Shown here piece after piece: positions 7,145 to 15,156 of a stretch of 22,304 nt of DNA. Numbering within the stretch: position 1 is the first letter of the stretch; each line of letters opens with the position of its first letter. A program made the position numbers and the translations under genes. Origin of the DNA: Planctomycetota bacterium (GTDB lineage Bacteria > Planctomycetota > Phycisphaerae > WQYP01); assembly GCA_021852225.1 (NCBI GenBank), contig JAJZOA010000301.1, positions 1 to 22,304 on the forward strand, written 5' to 3'. Under the pieces are notes generated by a model. That model searched no databases, was not told where the DNA came from, and saw only the letters and a list, made by a program, of their open reading frames with translations.

Positions 7145-8461
7145 TTGTCCGCACAATACAATTGGTCGATTGGCCAGGTGCAATATAAGGCACTTCAGGC
7201 CGAAACCTATGGAAGCCCGCCGGCGGATAGTTATACTGATTCCATAAGCCCGACGCAGCCCTCGGCGAGTTCGGGTGCAACGTTGACATTTACGCCGCTG
7301 ATTGCGGGCTATTGGGCGGTCTCGGTTTCCTGCGGAGTGACAGTGACGGATACGCAAACCAGCCAGTATTGGAGCGGCTCCGGAAATGCCGGGCCGCAGG
7401 ATTTGACCAGCTATACGTTGGATATTACCTATACCGGCCCGGTGGTCGGGGGCACTGCCGATAGCGGTGCAGTCGTGACAGACAAACAGACCAATGTTCA
7501 TGCGGGGTATCCAATCCAACTCGGGATAACGAATCTGGCCCCGGTTGATCTGGCTAAAAACTTTTCTTGGATCATCGCGGGCGCGGGCGGCAATAACTCC
7601 ACGGCAATAGCGGGTTATGATCCGGCCACAAATGCGCCGAGTTATGTCACTGCTCTGAATCCGGCAAATACCAACGGTGAGATATTCCCCGCGCCAAACC
7701 AGTATTATTATTACAACGCTGGCGATAACGACCAGAGTCAAAGTAAGGATGTGCAGGTATTTCGTTCCGGTCGCAGTCCTTCATCAGCGGTGAAGACGAC
7801 TTTCGACGTGACAAAGCCAACCGAGGCTGTTTCGACGGTAACCTCCGTTGCCTGCGGAGGCACGGATGCGGTGCAAGGATTAGGGCCGGATGCAATGGCT
7901 TTTGGCGACATTGTACTCAATCCGCCGGATGCGGGGAGCCCAAATCCGGCTCAAGTCGGCATCGACCTCCTAGCCAAGCCGGGGGCTGTCGCGGGATTCA
8001 ATGGTGATTTTACGTGGGTTCAGGTTTATTACCCGAGCCAGGTCTTTTATGATGCCAATGGAAATGTGTTGGGGGTTATTACCGGCGGCGGGCTGGACAC
8101 GGCGTTCCCGTACCCATTGGGGCCGAACTTCCCCGACCTGAATGTCTTCGAGATTAACGATAACCCAGCAACGGCCCCTTTGGCGGCCCAGAATGCGAAT
8201 GAGGGCGTCAACGATGTCGCAAAGGTCGCAAAGATTGTCGTGAGCGATAGGGCCACCATGTGGCTACTGTATAAGCCAAAGCCGGCAGGGTCGATCTGGG
8301 TTCCAATTGATTCCGTAGATTGGAACTGGGGCGGAACAGATTTACTTAATGCCGGACAATGGCAAGTGACCAGCGAGGCCGGTATCGCCAAGAATCCGGC
8401 CGGTAAAGCCACTGATACCTTCCCGACGTGGAGTATCCTGGCAAATAGACAATTTGAATGA
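7145..8461 (+). CDS. A-family beta-rich protein, copy A3 (full-length frame, no signal peptide)
   Basis: The 438-residue frame opens at TTG 7145 just after a TAA at 7136-7138; no ATG start is available before the homologous region begins at TYGSPPADSYTDS, so the true start is uncertain. The body matches A1: YTDSISPTQPS, a strand region with TSYTLDITYTGPVV, WIIAGAGGNNSTAI, a YYYY stretch, FTWVQVYYPSQ, then the C-terminal ATMWLLYKP (about 370-378), DWNWGG and FPTWSIL. It is the only A copy without an internal stop and therefore defines the family length. Unlike A1 it has no hydrophobic leader, and the other frames of the 49 nt after B2 show none either. It is probably 5'-truncated. No known family recognised. 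Confidence 0.6.
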   Translation: MSAQYNWSIGQVQYKALQAETYGSPPADSYTDSISPTQPSASSGATLTFTPLIAGYWAVSVSCGVTVTDTQTSQYWSGSGNAGPQDLTSYTLDITYTGPVVGGTADSGAVVTDKQTNVHAGYPIQLGITNLAPVDLAKNFSWIIAGAGGNNSTAIAGYDPATNAPSYVTALNPANTNGEIFPAPNQYYYYNAGDNDQSQSKDVQVFRSGRSPSSAVKTTFDVTKPTEAVSTVTSVACGGTDAVQGLGPDAMAFGDIVLNPPDAGSPNPAQVGIDLLAKPGAVAGFNGDFTWVQVYYPSQVFYDANGNVLGVITGGGLDTAFPYPLGPNFPDLNVFEINDNPATAPLAAQNANEGVNDVAKVAKIVVSDRATMWLLYKPKPAGSIWVPIDSVDWNWGGTDLLNAGQWQVTSEAGIAKNPAGKATDTFPTWSILANRQFE

Positions 8462-8573
8462 AAAATAGCTTGGAACCACGACTGGAGTTAGATTTATGAT
8501 TCAGCGTATTTTTAGCGGATATCGGGCAATTCGAGCCATTAGGCATTGCGGCTGTTTCTGACCTGTGGCAGGG

Positions 8574-9644
8574 ATGCGGCCCGCAGTCTGCATCCTGTTG
8601 CTCGTGATGTCGCGGTTATTCGCCCCAGGCGCTCCGGCTTGGGCTAGGGGTGGATTTCATCCTTCATGGATAAAGCCTCTGATTCCCGCGAAGCCATTGA
8701 ATCGCAAATCTTCCCATGGCCTTGGCCTAGCAATAGGCTGTCCACCGGCGTTGCGCACTGGTGAAACGTTGGACCTGAAAATCAGGTTGACGAACAATGG
8801 TCGCCGGAGATTGCTGTTTGCATCAGGAATTCCGCCATGGATGGAATTCCCCAAGACATGGTGCTGGGGACCCGGCGGAGTGGTGCCAACGACATTTTTG
8901 AGGAATGTCCGCGATGGATATCGCCACCCGGAAGCAATTTTTGCGAGCATGGCGTGGCATCTGCTTCCTGGAAAGTCCGCCACGCTGGGTCTGCCTCTGA
9001 ACTATTCGCATATCTTCGATTTGAGTCTGCCGGGCACCTACGAGGCGCAGCTCGCCGGTATGGGGACGGTCAGTAACGTTATTAGGTTTAGCGTGCTCGC
9101 AGGTAAAGATAAGCCCGATGGGCCTGCCGCTTGCAAATTTGCGGCAAAGGCACTTAATGCCATTGATTGGGGAAAATCCCGCAATGGTTTCCAGATTGCC
9201 GCATACATCGGTCCTCATTCTGGTTTGATAAACCCAGTTGCCCGGGTACGGATTCTGTTTCGATGCAGTGGCAAACGGGCTGCAAGCGTCGCCCTGACCG
9301 GTAATCCCCATATCGATTTTGCCCAACGCACGGTAATTGGGCCGTTTTATAACCGGGATACCATGGTCCTGAAGGATTCACCTACGCCGCTCAACGCATA
9401 TGGAAGGCTGCTGGCGATGCGGCGGTGGAGGCATCCGCCGACTATAAAAAAATTAACCCTTACGCCCGGCGAAGTTTATACCTATTGGCGGCCCTTGGTG
9501 CTGAATCGAGAGTTTGACCTCTCTGTTTATGGACCGTACCGCTTTTCTGCCCAGTTGCATGGCACGGCTCTGAAGACCGCACCCCTCATAATTTACGTGG
9601 GGGTGCAGGCGGCGTTTTACAGGCACCTGAAAATGCAAAAATAG
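8574..9644 (+). CDS. B-family secreted protein with two Ig-like domains, copy B3
   Basis: The product is 356 residues from ATG 8574 (a GTG at 8565 adds three). A signal peptide (CILLLVMSRLFAPGAPAWA, residues 6-24) is followed by two Ig/BsuPI-like domains with closing strands HIFDLSLPGTYE (146-157) and REFDLSVYGPYR (312-323). LTGNPHIDFA (241-250) and PLNAYGRLLA (272-281) match B2. The gap from A3 is 112 nt and contains a 21-codon ORF (8495-8560) preceded by GGAG. That small ORF may be a relic of a longer N-terminus. The most diverged of the three B copies, but it has the same two-domain plan. The function is unknown. Confidence 0.72.
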   Translation: MRPAVCILLLVMSRLFAPGAPAWARGGFHPSWIKPLIPAKPLNRKSSHGLGLAIGCPPALRTGETLDLKIRLTNNGRRRLLFASGIPPWMEFPKTWCWGPGGVVPTTFLRNVRDGYRHPEAIFASMAWHLLPGKSATLGLPLNYSHIFDLSLPGTYEAQLAGMGTVSNVIRFSVLAGKDKPDGPAACKFAAKALNAIDWGKSRNGFQIAAYIGPHSGLINPVARVRILFRCSGKRAASVALTGNPHIDFAQRTVIGPFYNRDTMVLKDSPTPLNAYGRLLAMRRWRHPPTIKKLTLTPGEVYTYWRPLVLNREFDLSVYGPYRFSAQLHGTALKTAPLIIYVGVQAAFYRHLKMQK

Positions 9645-9693
9645 ATGGCTTTGTAAGCGAAGGATTAAAAAGCAGAAAAAACGCGGAGAGCCG

Positions 9694-9946
9694 ATGGCCG
9701 TCCGGCTTGCCGGTGTTTTGGCCGCTTGTTTCCTTGGACCGCTGGTGCAGTCGGTGTGGCAATCCGCTGGCGGATGGTTCCACTGACTCGATAGTCGCTT
9801 TAAAGGCCCGCATCATTAACACTGCTGGCTGGATGGCCAACTGGTACCCAAAAATAGTGGCCAACGCAGGCAAGCTTGGTCCACAGATAAGCCATGAATG
9901 GTTACAATGGCAACGGCTTGAAAGAATGGTGCCGGCTGGTAAATGA
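9694..9946 (+). pseudogene. Duplicated 3'-end fragment of the unknown gene at the window start
   Basis: Bases 9802-9946 repeat the last 48 or so codons of the gene that ends at 281, including its stop. The preceding sequence is different. ATG 9694, after GGAGAG, opens a 30-codon hydrophobic peptide (MAVRLAGVLAACFLGPLVQS) that stops at TGA 9784-9786 in another frame. A TTG at 9707 opens a frame that does reach the repeat. The picture is a gene with its middle lost and a frameshift, or a fragment left by recombination. It is unlikely to be functional. Confidence 0.55.
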
Positions 9947-9952
9947 CGGGTT
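9802..9952 (+). repeat. 151-bp direct repeat, copy 2
   Basis: Near-identical to 137-287 (150 of 151 bases). It marks the right edge of the 9.5-kb block that contains the MauD/MauA-like genes and the three A-B pairs. After the repeat, the ATG equivalent to the MauD start opens a 61-codon frame (9943-10128), but it encodes nothing like MauD. Confidence 0.95.
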
Positions 9953-10249
9953 TGGGGATGATACATGCGGATGGCGATAGCGCAATCAGGGCTATTGATG
10001 CACCCGCACCCGCGGCATTGGACTGCATTGGAAGGGGGATGCGGTCCACAATCGGCAGTCAAATTTTAAAATGCGAAGGCCATCCATTTTCCCGCGATAC
10101 AAGCAGTCTTCCATGGGGCCAAGCCTAAGTCGTGGGATGGAACAAGCGTACTGTATTTATTTGTGGCTGCGAAGCTCGACCGAATTTTCAGAAAGCCTGG
10201 GCAGGCCAACGATTGCTATATTTTTTGTGCAGGCCGCATAGGTATGTTT
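9953..10249. other. Intergenic stretch after the repeat, no gene supported
   Basis: The + and - strand genes converge here. The short open frames have no recognisable protein, no conserved motif and no convincing ribosome site. I see no RNA gene or clear hairpin other than the cysteine synthase terminator that begins at 10250. Confidence 0.5.
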
Positions 10250-10276
10250 AAATAAAACCGTGGTTCGCCACCGGTT
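10250..10276 (-). terminator. Rho-independent terminator of the cysteine synthase gene
   Basis: On the - strand, AACCGGTGG-CGAA-CCACGGTT forms an eight-pair stem with one bulged G and a tetraloop, followed by TTATTT. The 5' arm overlaps the stop codon of the cysteine synthase gene. Confidence 0.65.
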
Positions 10277-11219
10277 ACCGAAAATCGGCAGACCCATCAA
10301 ACAGTGGCGTGCTGAAATAACGTTCCGCGCGGTCGCACAACAGTGTCACCACGCGTGATCCTGCCCCTGTTTGGGCCGCAACCTGCAGCGCCGCGGCAAC
10401 ATTTGCACCCGATGAAACACCCACCAACAGCCCGAACTCACGATGCAGTCTTTGTGTCATGGCAATTGCGACGGCACTGCTTACTTTGACATGCCCATTT
10501 ATCGGTGCATCCTCAAGCAATTTTGGAATAAACCCGTCCGCAATGCCTTCAATGTGGTGACAACAGGGATATTCTCCCGCCAGCAATGCCTGCTCTGCCG
10601 GCTCCATGGCAATTATTCGTGACTGCGGCCAACGCCTCTGAATGGCCCGGCCACAGCCTGCCAGGGTGGCTCCAGTGCCATAGCCGCTGACAAACGCATC
10701 AATTTGCCCATCCACCTGCCGCAATATCTCCTGCCCAGTCACCTGTTCATGGTCATCCCGATTCAGTTTATTTTCAAATTGACGCGGCAGAAAATAGCGA
10801 CTATCGGTCGCGGCCATCTGCCGGGATAAATCAATACCCATTTCATAATGTCCCCGGCCCTTAAAGGTAATCACCTCGGCCCCCATTTGTCGCATTAGTC
10901 GCATCCGCTCGCCGCTGGCGCTGCTGTCCAGCAGAATGGTGACGGCATAACCCATGGCCGCTCCCACCATCGCCAGCGCTATACCCGTGTTGCCACTGCT
11001 GCATTCCAGGATGACGGAATCCGGCCGTAAAAGTCCCTGCTGTTCGGCGTCTAACAACACACTTCTGGCGAAGCGATCCTTCACGCTGCCGCTGGGATTC
11101 AGGAATTCACACTTGACCTGCAGTGTGATACCTTCACAGGCAAAGTGCAATGGTATCAGGGGCGTGCGACCAATGAGTTCCAAAACCGCCCGCCTGTGTG
11201 GCACCGCGCTGTTGCTCAT
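10275..11219 (-). CDS. Cysteine synthase family PLP enzyme (O-acetylserine sulfhydrylase-like)
   Basis: The 314-residue product has the fold-type II PLP enzyme signatures of CysK/CysM. NPSGSVKDR carries the Schiff-base lysine K47. SSGNTGIALA (74-83) is the substrate-carboxylate loop, and GYGTGATLAG (179-188) is the phosphate-binding glycine loop. The C-terminal segment ends in CDRAERYFST, the usual DxxERYLST-like ending. Such enzymes replace the acetyl group of O-acetyl-L-serine with sulfide, or with a related sulfur donor, in cytosolic cysteine synthesis. The length is typical of CysK/CysM. The glycine loop reads GTGAT instead of GTGGT. There is no cystathionine-synthase heme or CBS domain. 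Motifs alone do not separate CysK from CysM, so no symbol is given. It stands alone, with its own terminator. Confidence 0.9.
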   Translation of the reverse strand: MSNSAVPHRRAVLELIGRTPLIPLHFACEGITLQVKCEFLNPSGSVKDRFARSVLLDAEQQGLLRPDSVILECSSGNTGIALAMVGAAMGYAVTILLDSSASGERMRLMRQMGAEVITFKGRGHYEMGIDLSRQMAATDSRYFLPRQFENKLNRDDHEQVTGQEILRQVDGQIDAFVSGYGTGATLAGCGRAIQRRWPQSRIIAMEPAEQALLAGEYPCCHHIEGIADGFIPKLLEDAPINGHVKVSSAVAIAMTQRLHREFGLLVGVSSGANVAAALQVAAQTGAGSRVVTLLCDRAERYFSTPLFDGSADFR

Positions 11220-11551
11220 AAAATAGCCCGATCAAAACGTGATGGTTATTATGCCGTAATGCTGACACAATGAAGCCATATTTTCCGCGAAAATCCGGGG
11301 CAACGCAACCCGGAACAGGGTGCGGAAAAAAGGGGGCGATGCAAATTTCCAGCCGCTGATTCTAATGCGTTGACGCGATTCGTCGGGACGATAATGCTCG
11401 CGTGCCGGTCGGCGCGCCAGCGTTTTTGCTTGCGGCTCCCGATAAAAAGGGCACACCTTTTTTTGCGGTATGGCGCATATTCAGCCATGTGGCTAAAATC
11501 GGCACGATGGTGCCCGGCACCGCCGGTGGCCATAGAAATTGCTTTAATGAA
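11220..11551. other. Intergenic stretch between cysteine synthase and tRNA-Ser
   Basis: No protein-coding gene is supported. It should hold the promoter of the - strand cysteine synthase gene, but I cannot point to a convincing -35/-10 pair. No clear terminator for the tRNA is seen. Confidence 0.4.
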
Positions 11552-11638
11552 CGGAGAGATAGGGATTCGAACCCTAGTAGGACTTTCGCCCTAACCGGTT
11601 TTCGAAACCGGCGCCTTCAGCCACTCAGCCATCTCTCC
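11552..11638 (-). tRNA. tRNA-Ser(CGA)
   Basis: Read on the - strand, the acceptor arm GGAGAGA pairs with TCTCTCC, followed by discriminator G. A D-arm (TGGCTGAGTGGCTGAAGGC) and an anticodon stem CCGGT/ACCGG close a seven-base loop TTCGAAA, giving anticodon CGA (reads UCG). A long variable arm, typical of a class II tRNA, precedes the T-arm with GGTTCGAATCC. No CCA is encoded. The length is 87 nt. Confidence 0.95.
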
Positions 11639-11643
11639 TGAAT

Positions 11644-11660
11644 ACCGAATCGGATTCGGT
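11644..11660. repeat. Perfect palindrome just upstream of tRNA-Ser
   Basis: ACCGAATC-G-GATTCGGT is an 8-bp perfect inverted repeat around one base, starting 5 nt beyond the 5' end of the tRNA. It could be a protein-binding site or a processing element. With a one-base centre, cruciform or RNA-hairpin formation is less likely than a dimeric DNA site. Confidence 0.4.
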
Positions 11661-11826
11661 TCAAGACCATTTATCATGGCGTCTGCGTGTTGGCAGGTCA
11701 AGTTGACGGTCTTTTGGCGGAAATCGGAGCGGCCGCGGTGCAGTGCAAAGTGGTGGTCTGTGGGGTGCAGGCCGGCCGATGGAGCAGCAGAATCAATTCC
11801 CGGTCGCGTTGTGAACCACGTGCCGC

Positions 11827-14307
11827 TTAATGCAATGGAATAACCGGTGGGGGGGGCGGAGGTGGCTGGCTCGGAAGCGCAGTCTGGTTTGGCAGCAATT
11901 TGACGGTGGAATTCGGGCCGCTATTGGCACGTTCGGTTGTCGATTTTGACCCATTAAGGGCGGCAACTTTCCGTTGCGGTTGGGGCGGCAGTGGAATTGT
12001 TTTGCCGTCAGCGGCCGCATACAGCAGTATATTCATCAGCAGTTTGCGGGCGGCGGCGGGGGCGTAACCATTAATGCCCCAGGCATGGGTATTGATTAAT
12101 CCGCTGGAGATATCATAGGGGGAAAAAATAACCACGTATCGGCCATGGTGCACCAGACCTAATAGCTGGGGCCGGGTGGTAAAACCATGGTAACGCAGAT
12201 AAAAGCGACGGTATTGAATATGGGTGATGCGGCGGCTGGCCGTAATTCTGCCGTTATAGATTCCGCTTGCGCCCGGAATTGGCTCCAGATAGGCCTGCGG
12301 ATAAATGCGGCTGACCATTTTTTCAAACGCGGCGGTAAAAGCGGGGGAGGCGTTCATCGCTTCGCCCACCAGGGTTCCGCCATGGTTCAGGTAATCGCGG
12401 AGTTGGCGAGCCACCTTTGAATGAACGTGAAATGTGCTGCCTCCCGCCAGATAAACGAGGCTTCGGGAATTGGCTTGGGTAATGTCCGCCAGCGGCTTTG
12501 CCCGCGTGGTCAGTGTGGTGCGGTAACGGGCCGCCGCGAAGGCCGCCAAATTTCGCCAGCCATTGGGTTCCGGATTCCACCGGCCAGTATGGCTTGCCAA
12601 TATCAGATGGATGGTGCGTTGGGGTGAGCCAAGACTCGTCAGCGGCGGTGATGGATTAAGATGCAGTTGAATGCGGCGTTTGCTGGTGGCATAAAAATAA
12701 ACATTTGCCGCCAGTTCAAATGAAAGTTTTCCCGGACCAAAATCATTCATTCCCTGCCAGTCGGCACCCAGGTCGTGCGGGCTGTGTACCCATGTCACCC
12801 GCACACCATTGGAAAGCCCCATCACTCCCATGCTTGCCGGCAGCGGAAATTGAACGTGGTAAATCCAGTTGTTCGCCTTAAGCGGCGTCAGCTTGCCGGA
12901 ATGGCGAGTGACGCGCTGGACGGCTTTTTCGATGGCCGCGGTGAACGTTTTAGATCCGCCGTCCGCGGACGAAAAGATAATTCCGCCATGGTCCATAAAA
13001 ATGCGGAAATGACGGATGTCCTGTGCAGTGAAATGCGGATCGCCATGGCCTGTAATAAGCAGGACGGGCGCATCCAGCCAGTGGAGAGGGTTGGAATTAA
13101 CGTGAACCACCTGCCAGTTCAGCGTTTGTTCAAAGGCATTGCCAACCCATTGGGTCAGGTTGGCGTCATCATGAGGCCGGGCGTCCCATGAACCGGCATA
13201 GGCCAGTTTGTTAAACACTATGGGGTTGAGTCCGCGGGCCAGGAAAAGCAGGGCATACGCGGTGGAGACCGCGTCCGTCGGCTGACCCAGGACATATCCC
13301 TTCCAGGCACCGCTTGGGCTTTGCTGGTGCATAATAAGATCGGCACCGGCGCGATACCAGTTCACGCTGCCGAGCTTGCGCAAGCCGCTGGCCAGGCCCA
13401 CGCGCTCAACGCCGTAAAGATAGTACATGTTGCCGCTGGTTTTGAAATGTGTTGCCAGCCAGGTCAGGCCATTTTTAATATTCGCGTCATGATGTGGATT
13501 CAGATGCACGCCATTATGGATGTATAAATCTACAATAAACAGACTGGCCAGACCGGCCGCGGTCATTGCCCGTGTGGAAGCGGACCCTTTCATGTAACCC
13601 CAGCCGCCATCGGAATTCTGGCATTTTCGCCAGTGGGCATCGCAACGCTGCCAGTAATCAAGTTTGGGATTAATGCCGACAATTCCCGCCGCCCATACGC
13701 CCAGCGCGCCGTACTGGCTGTTGGAATTGTCCCAGTCTCCGGGAAGAACGGGATTGGCGATTTGGCCGTTCCAGGTGTAGTGGTAGGCCCCGTCGCTGTG
13801 TTGGGAGTCAATCAGATATTGGGCGGCGCGGCGTATGGCATTCATGGTTGCCGTGCGGTGACTGGGATACACGGTTAATGCACTGATCTGCAAAGATGCC
13901 ACATACGTACTTGCCGGATGCAAATGGTCCAGAAAATGCATGATCGGTTGCATGGTTTTGGAATCCGGCTGAAGGCTGTTCCGGCCGGTGGCCTGCCCGG
14001 CTTCCAGCATGGCGTATGCGGCCAGGCAGGTTGGTCCGCCCCAGTACTGCTGGCCGGGGCTGGCAATTTCCCAGAATTTTGACGGCTTTTCATGACCCAG
14101 CAGATATGCGATGCCGCGGTTAATCGCCCTGATTACCCGAATGCGTGTGATTGTGGGCCGGGTGGCTTTGACTGCCGGGCTGGCCTGAGCCATGCCGGGT
14201 GAAAGCAATAGAATCAGGGCGATGGCCAAGAACAGTGGCCCCAGCGGCCCCAGTGGCCCCAGCGGCCTTCGGTAAGCGGGTATTGAGGGCATTCGGGTGG
14301 TTTGCAT
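11827..14307 (-). CDS. Secreted alpha/alpha-toroid (prenyltransferase/squalene-oxidase-repeat) protein with DUF4159 domains
   Basis: This 826-residue protein has a signal or anchor segment at about 26-42. Residues about 55-380 form helical repeats of the terpenoid-cyclase/prenyltransferase toroid type, with QxxDGxW-like motifs (SQHSDGAYHY 168-177, CQNSDGGWGYMK 229-240, QQSPSGAWKGY 328-338). Residues about 395-560 and 605-760 look like two DUF4159 domains, each with a LxDYxxHGG-type helix end (FMDHGGIIFSSADGG, YLNHGGTLVGEA). The tail is Pro-rich (PPPPPPPV). Proteins of this layout are frequent in Planctomycetota, and their biochemical role is not established; the toroid does not by itself imply a cyclase. 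The N-terminus carries an LGP tripeptide repeat from a DNA microrepeat. No operon partners are visible on either side. Confidence 0.78.
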   Translation of the reverse strand: MQTTRMPSIPAYRRPLGPLGPLGPLFLAIALILLLSPGMAQASPAVKATRPTITRIRVIRAINRGIAYLLGHEKPSKFWEIASPGQQYWGGPTCLAAYAMLEAGQATGRNSLQPDSKTMQPIMHFLDHLHPASTYVASLQISALTVYPSHRTATMNAIRRAAQYLIDSQHSDGAYHYTWNGQIANPVLPGDWDNSNSQYGALGVWAAGIVGINPKLDYWQRCDAHWRKCQNSDGGWGYMKGSASTRAMTAAGLASLFIVDLYIHNGVHLNPHHDANIKNGLTWLATHFKTSGNMYYLYGVERVGLASGLRKLGSVNWYRAGADLIMHQQSPSGAWKGYVLGQPTDAVSTAYALLFLARGLNPIVFNKLAYAGSWDARPHDDANLTQWVGNAFEQTLNWQVVHVNSNPLHWLDAPVLLITGHGDPHFTAQDIRHFRIFMDHGGIIFSSADGGSKTFTAAIEKAVQRVTRHSGKLTPLKANNWIYHVQFPLPASMGVMGLSNGVRVTWVHSPHDLGADWQGMNDFGPGKLSFELAANVYFYATSKRRIQLHLNPSPPLTSLGSPQRTIHLILASHTGRWNPEPNGWRNLAAFAAARYRTTLTTRAKPLADITQANSRSLVYLAGGSTFHVHSKVARQLRDYLNHGGTLVGEAMNASPAFTAAFEKMVSRIYPQAYLEPIPGASGIYNGRITASRRITHIQYRRFYLRYHGFTTRPQLLGLVHHGRYVVIFSPYDISSGLINTHAWGINGYAPAAARKLLMNILLYAAADGKTIPLPPQPQRKVAALNGSKSTTERANSGPNSTVKLLPNQTALPSQPPPPPPPVIPLH
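14233..14267. repeat. 9-bp tandem repeat coding for LGP tripeptides
   Basis: About four units alternate CAGTGGCCC and CAGCGGCCC. On the - strand they encode the PLGPLGPLGPL run just before the hydrophobic leader of the DUF4159 protein. The repeat is in frame, so copy-number slippage would keep the frame and only lengthen or shorten the N-terminus. Confidence 0.85.
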
Positions 14308-15156
14308 TGAATATGGTCCAGAAGCAGGGCGTTTAAAAAAGTCCGGACTAATCCATCCGGATTCAACTCCCGCTCCCGGCGTTAAGGCGCAACCGCGGCC
14401 CAGGCCAGCGGTGCAGAGTTTCGGTCAGGCGAGCCAAGGGACGCGTGGGCCTCGCCAAACACATTGCGTCCCAATTTTATCGGCATTGCGGGGGCATTCA
14501 CTTGGCAAAATTTGGTGGATTCTCCAGGCTTGCTGGCCGGGCAAAAAGCTTTCTTTAACTGCTTTATGAAAAATGGGTTAGCAATTTGGTTCGGGCGGCA
14601 AACGGACCAATTGAAAATACCTGTAAATATGCCCCGGTCCGGCGTGGCCGGTCGGGAAATAAGTGAAAATTCGCGCGAGGTGCTGCCAAATCCAATTTTC
14701 CAAATGCAATTTGCCTGCGAAGGTCGGCGGTTCGTATACATGGGGGGCTATACTTGGTCTGACGAATGGGCCACCAGTAACTTCACACCATTTTTGTTGC
14801 GCTGCTGAAACAAGACCGACATACGGGGCGGTTTTCAGCTTTCAGGTGCCCTTTGGCGGCGCATGGCCGTCGCGCGGAGCGCTGGCAGAACGTGTTGCTC
14901 CAAGGATGACACCGGGCGGATGTGGCGCAACTGATCTGCGGGCGGAGATACCCGGTAAAATCATGGATGCGTTTATCTGTTGTCACAATTGCCTGCCGGT
15001 AAATTACCCCTATCGGTTTAATCGTTGTCATTCATTGTTCGGCTGGTAATTGGTAATCAAACCACAAATGAGGTTACACCGATTTCCCGGCGCAACAGGT
15101 TCAGGCTCGCACTGCACACGAACAAGCACACAAAGCGGCCGGTTTATCAGGCCAGG
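14308..15156. other. 849-bp intergenic stretch with no supported gene
   Basis: Open frames of 80-130 codons exist on both strands, but their translations are low in hydrophobic core, full of Arg/Cys/Trp, and share no motif with known families. The base composition is locally more AT-rich around 14480-14760 than in the flanking genes. It may be gene debris or a long regulatory region. I see no tRNA, array or strong terminator. Confidence 0.45.

Noticed and set aside
8495..8560. A 21-codon ORF (MIQRIFSGYRAI...) as a separate gene before B3
   Set aside because: It is very short, with no conserved feature. It is mentioned under B3 as a possible relic only.
9943..10128. A 61-codon frame beginning at the MauD-equivalent ATG of the second repeat copy
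   Set aside because: Past the repeat it has no similarity to the MauD-like protein, no hydrophobic anchor and no CxxC motif; it is a by-product of the duplicated start.
14464..14808. A + strand frame of about 114 codons in the long intergenic stretch
   Set aside because: It has no recognisable motif, no convincing ribosome site, and an amino-acid mix typical of random translation.
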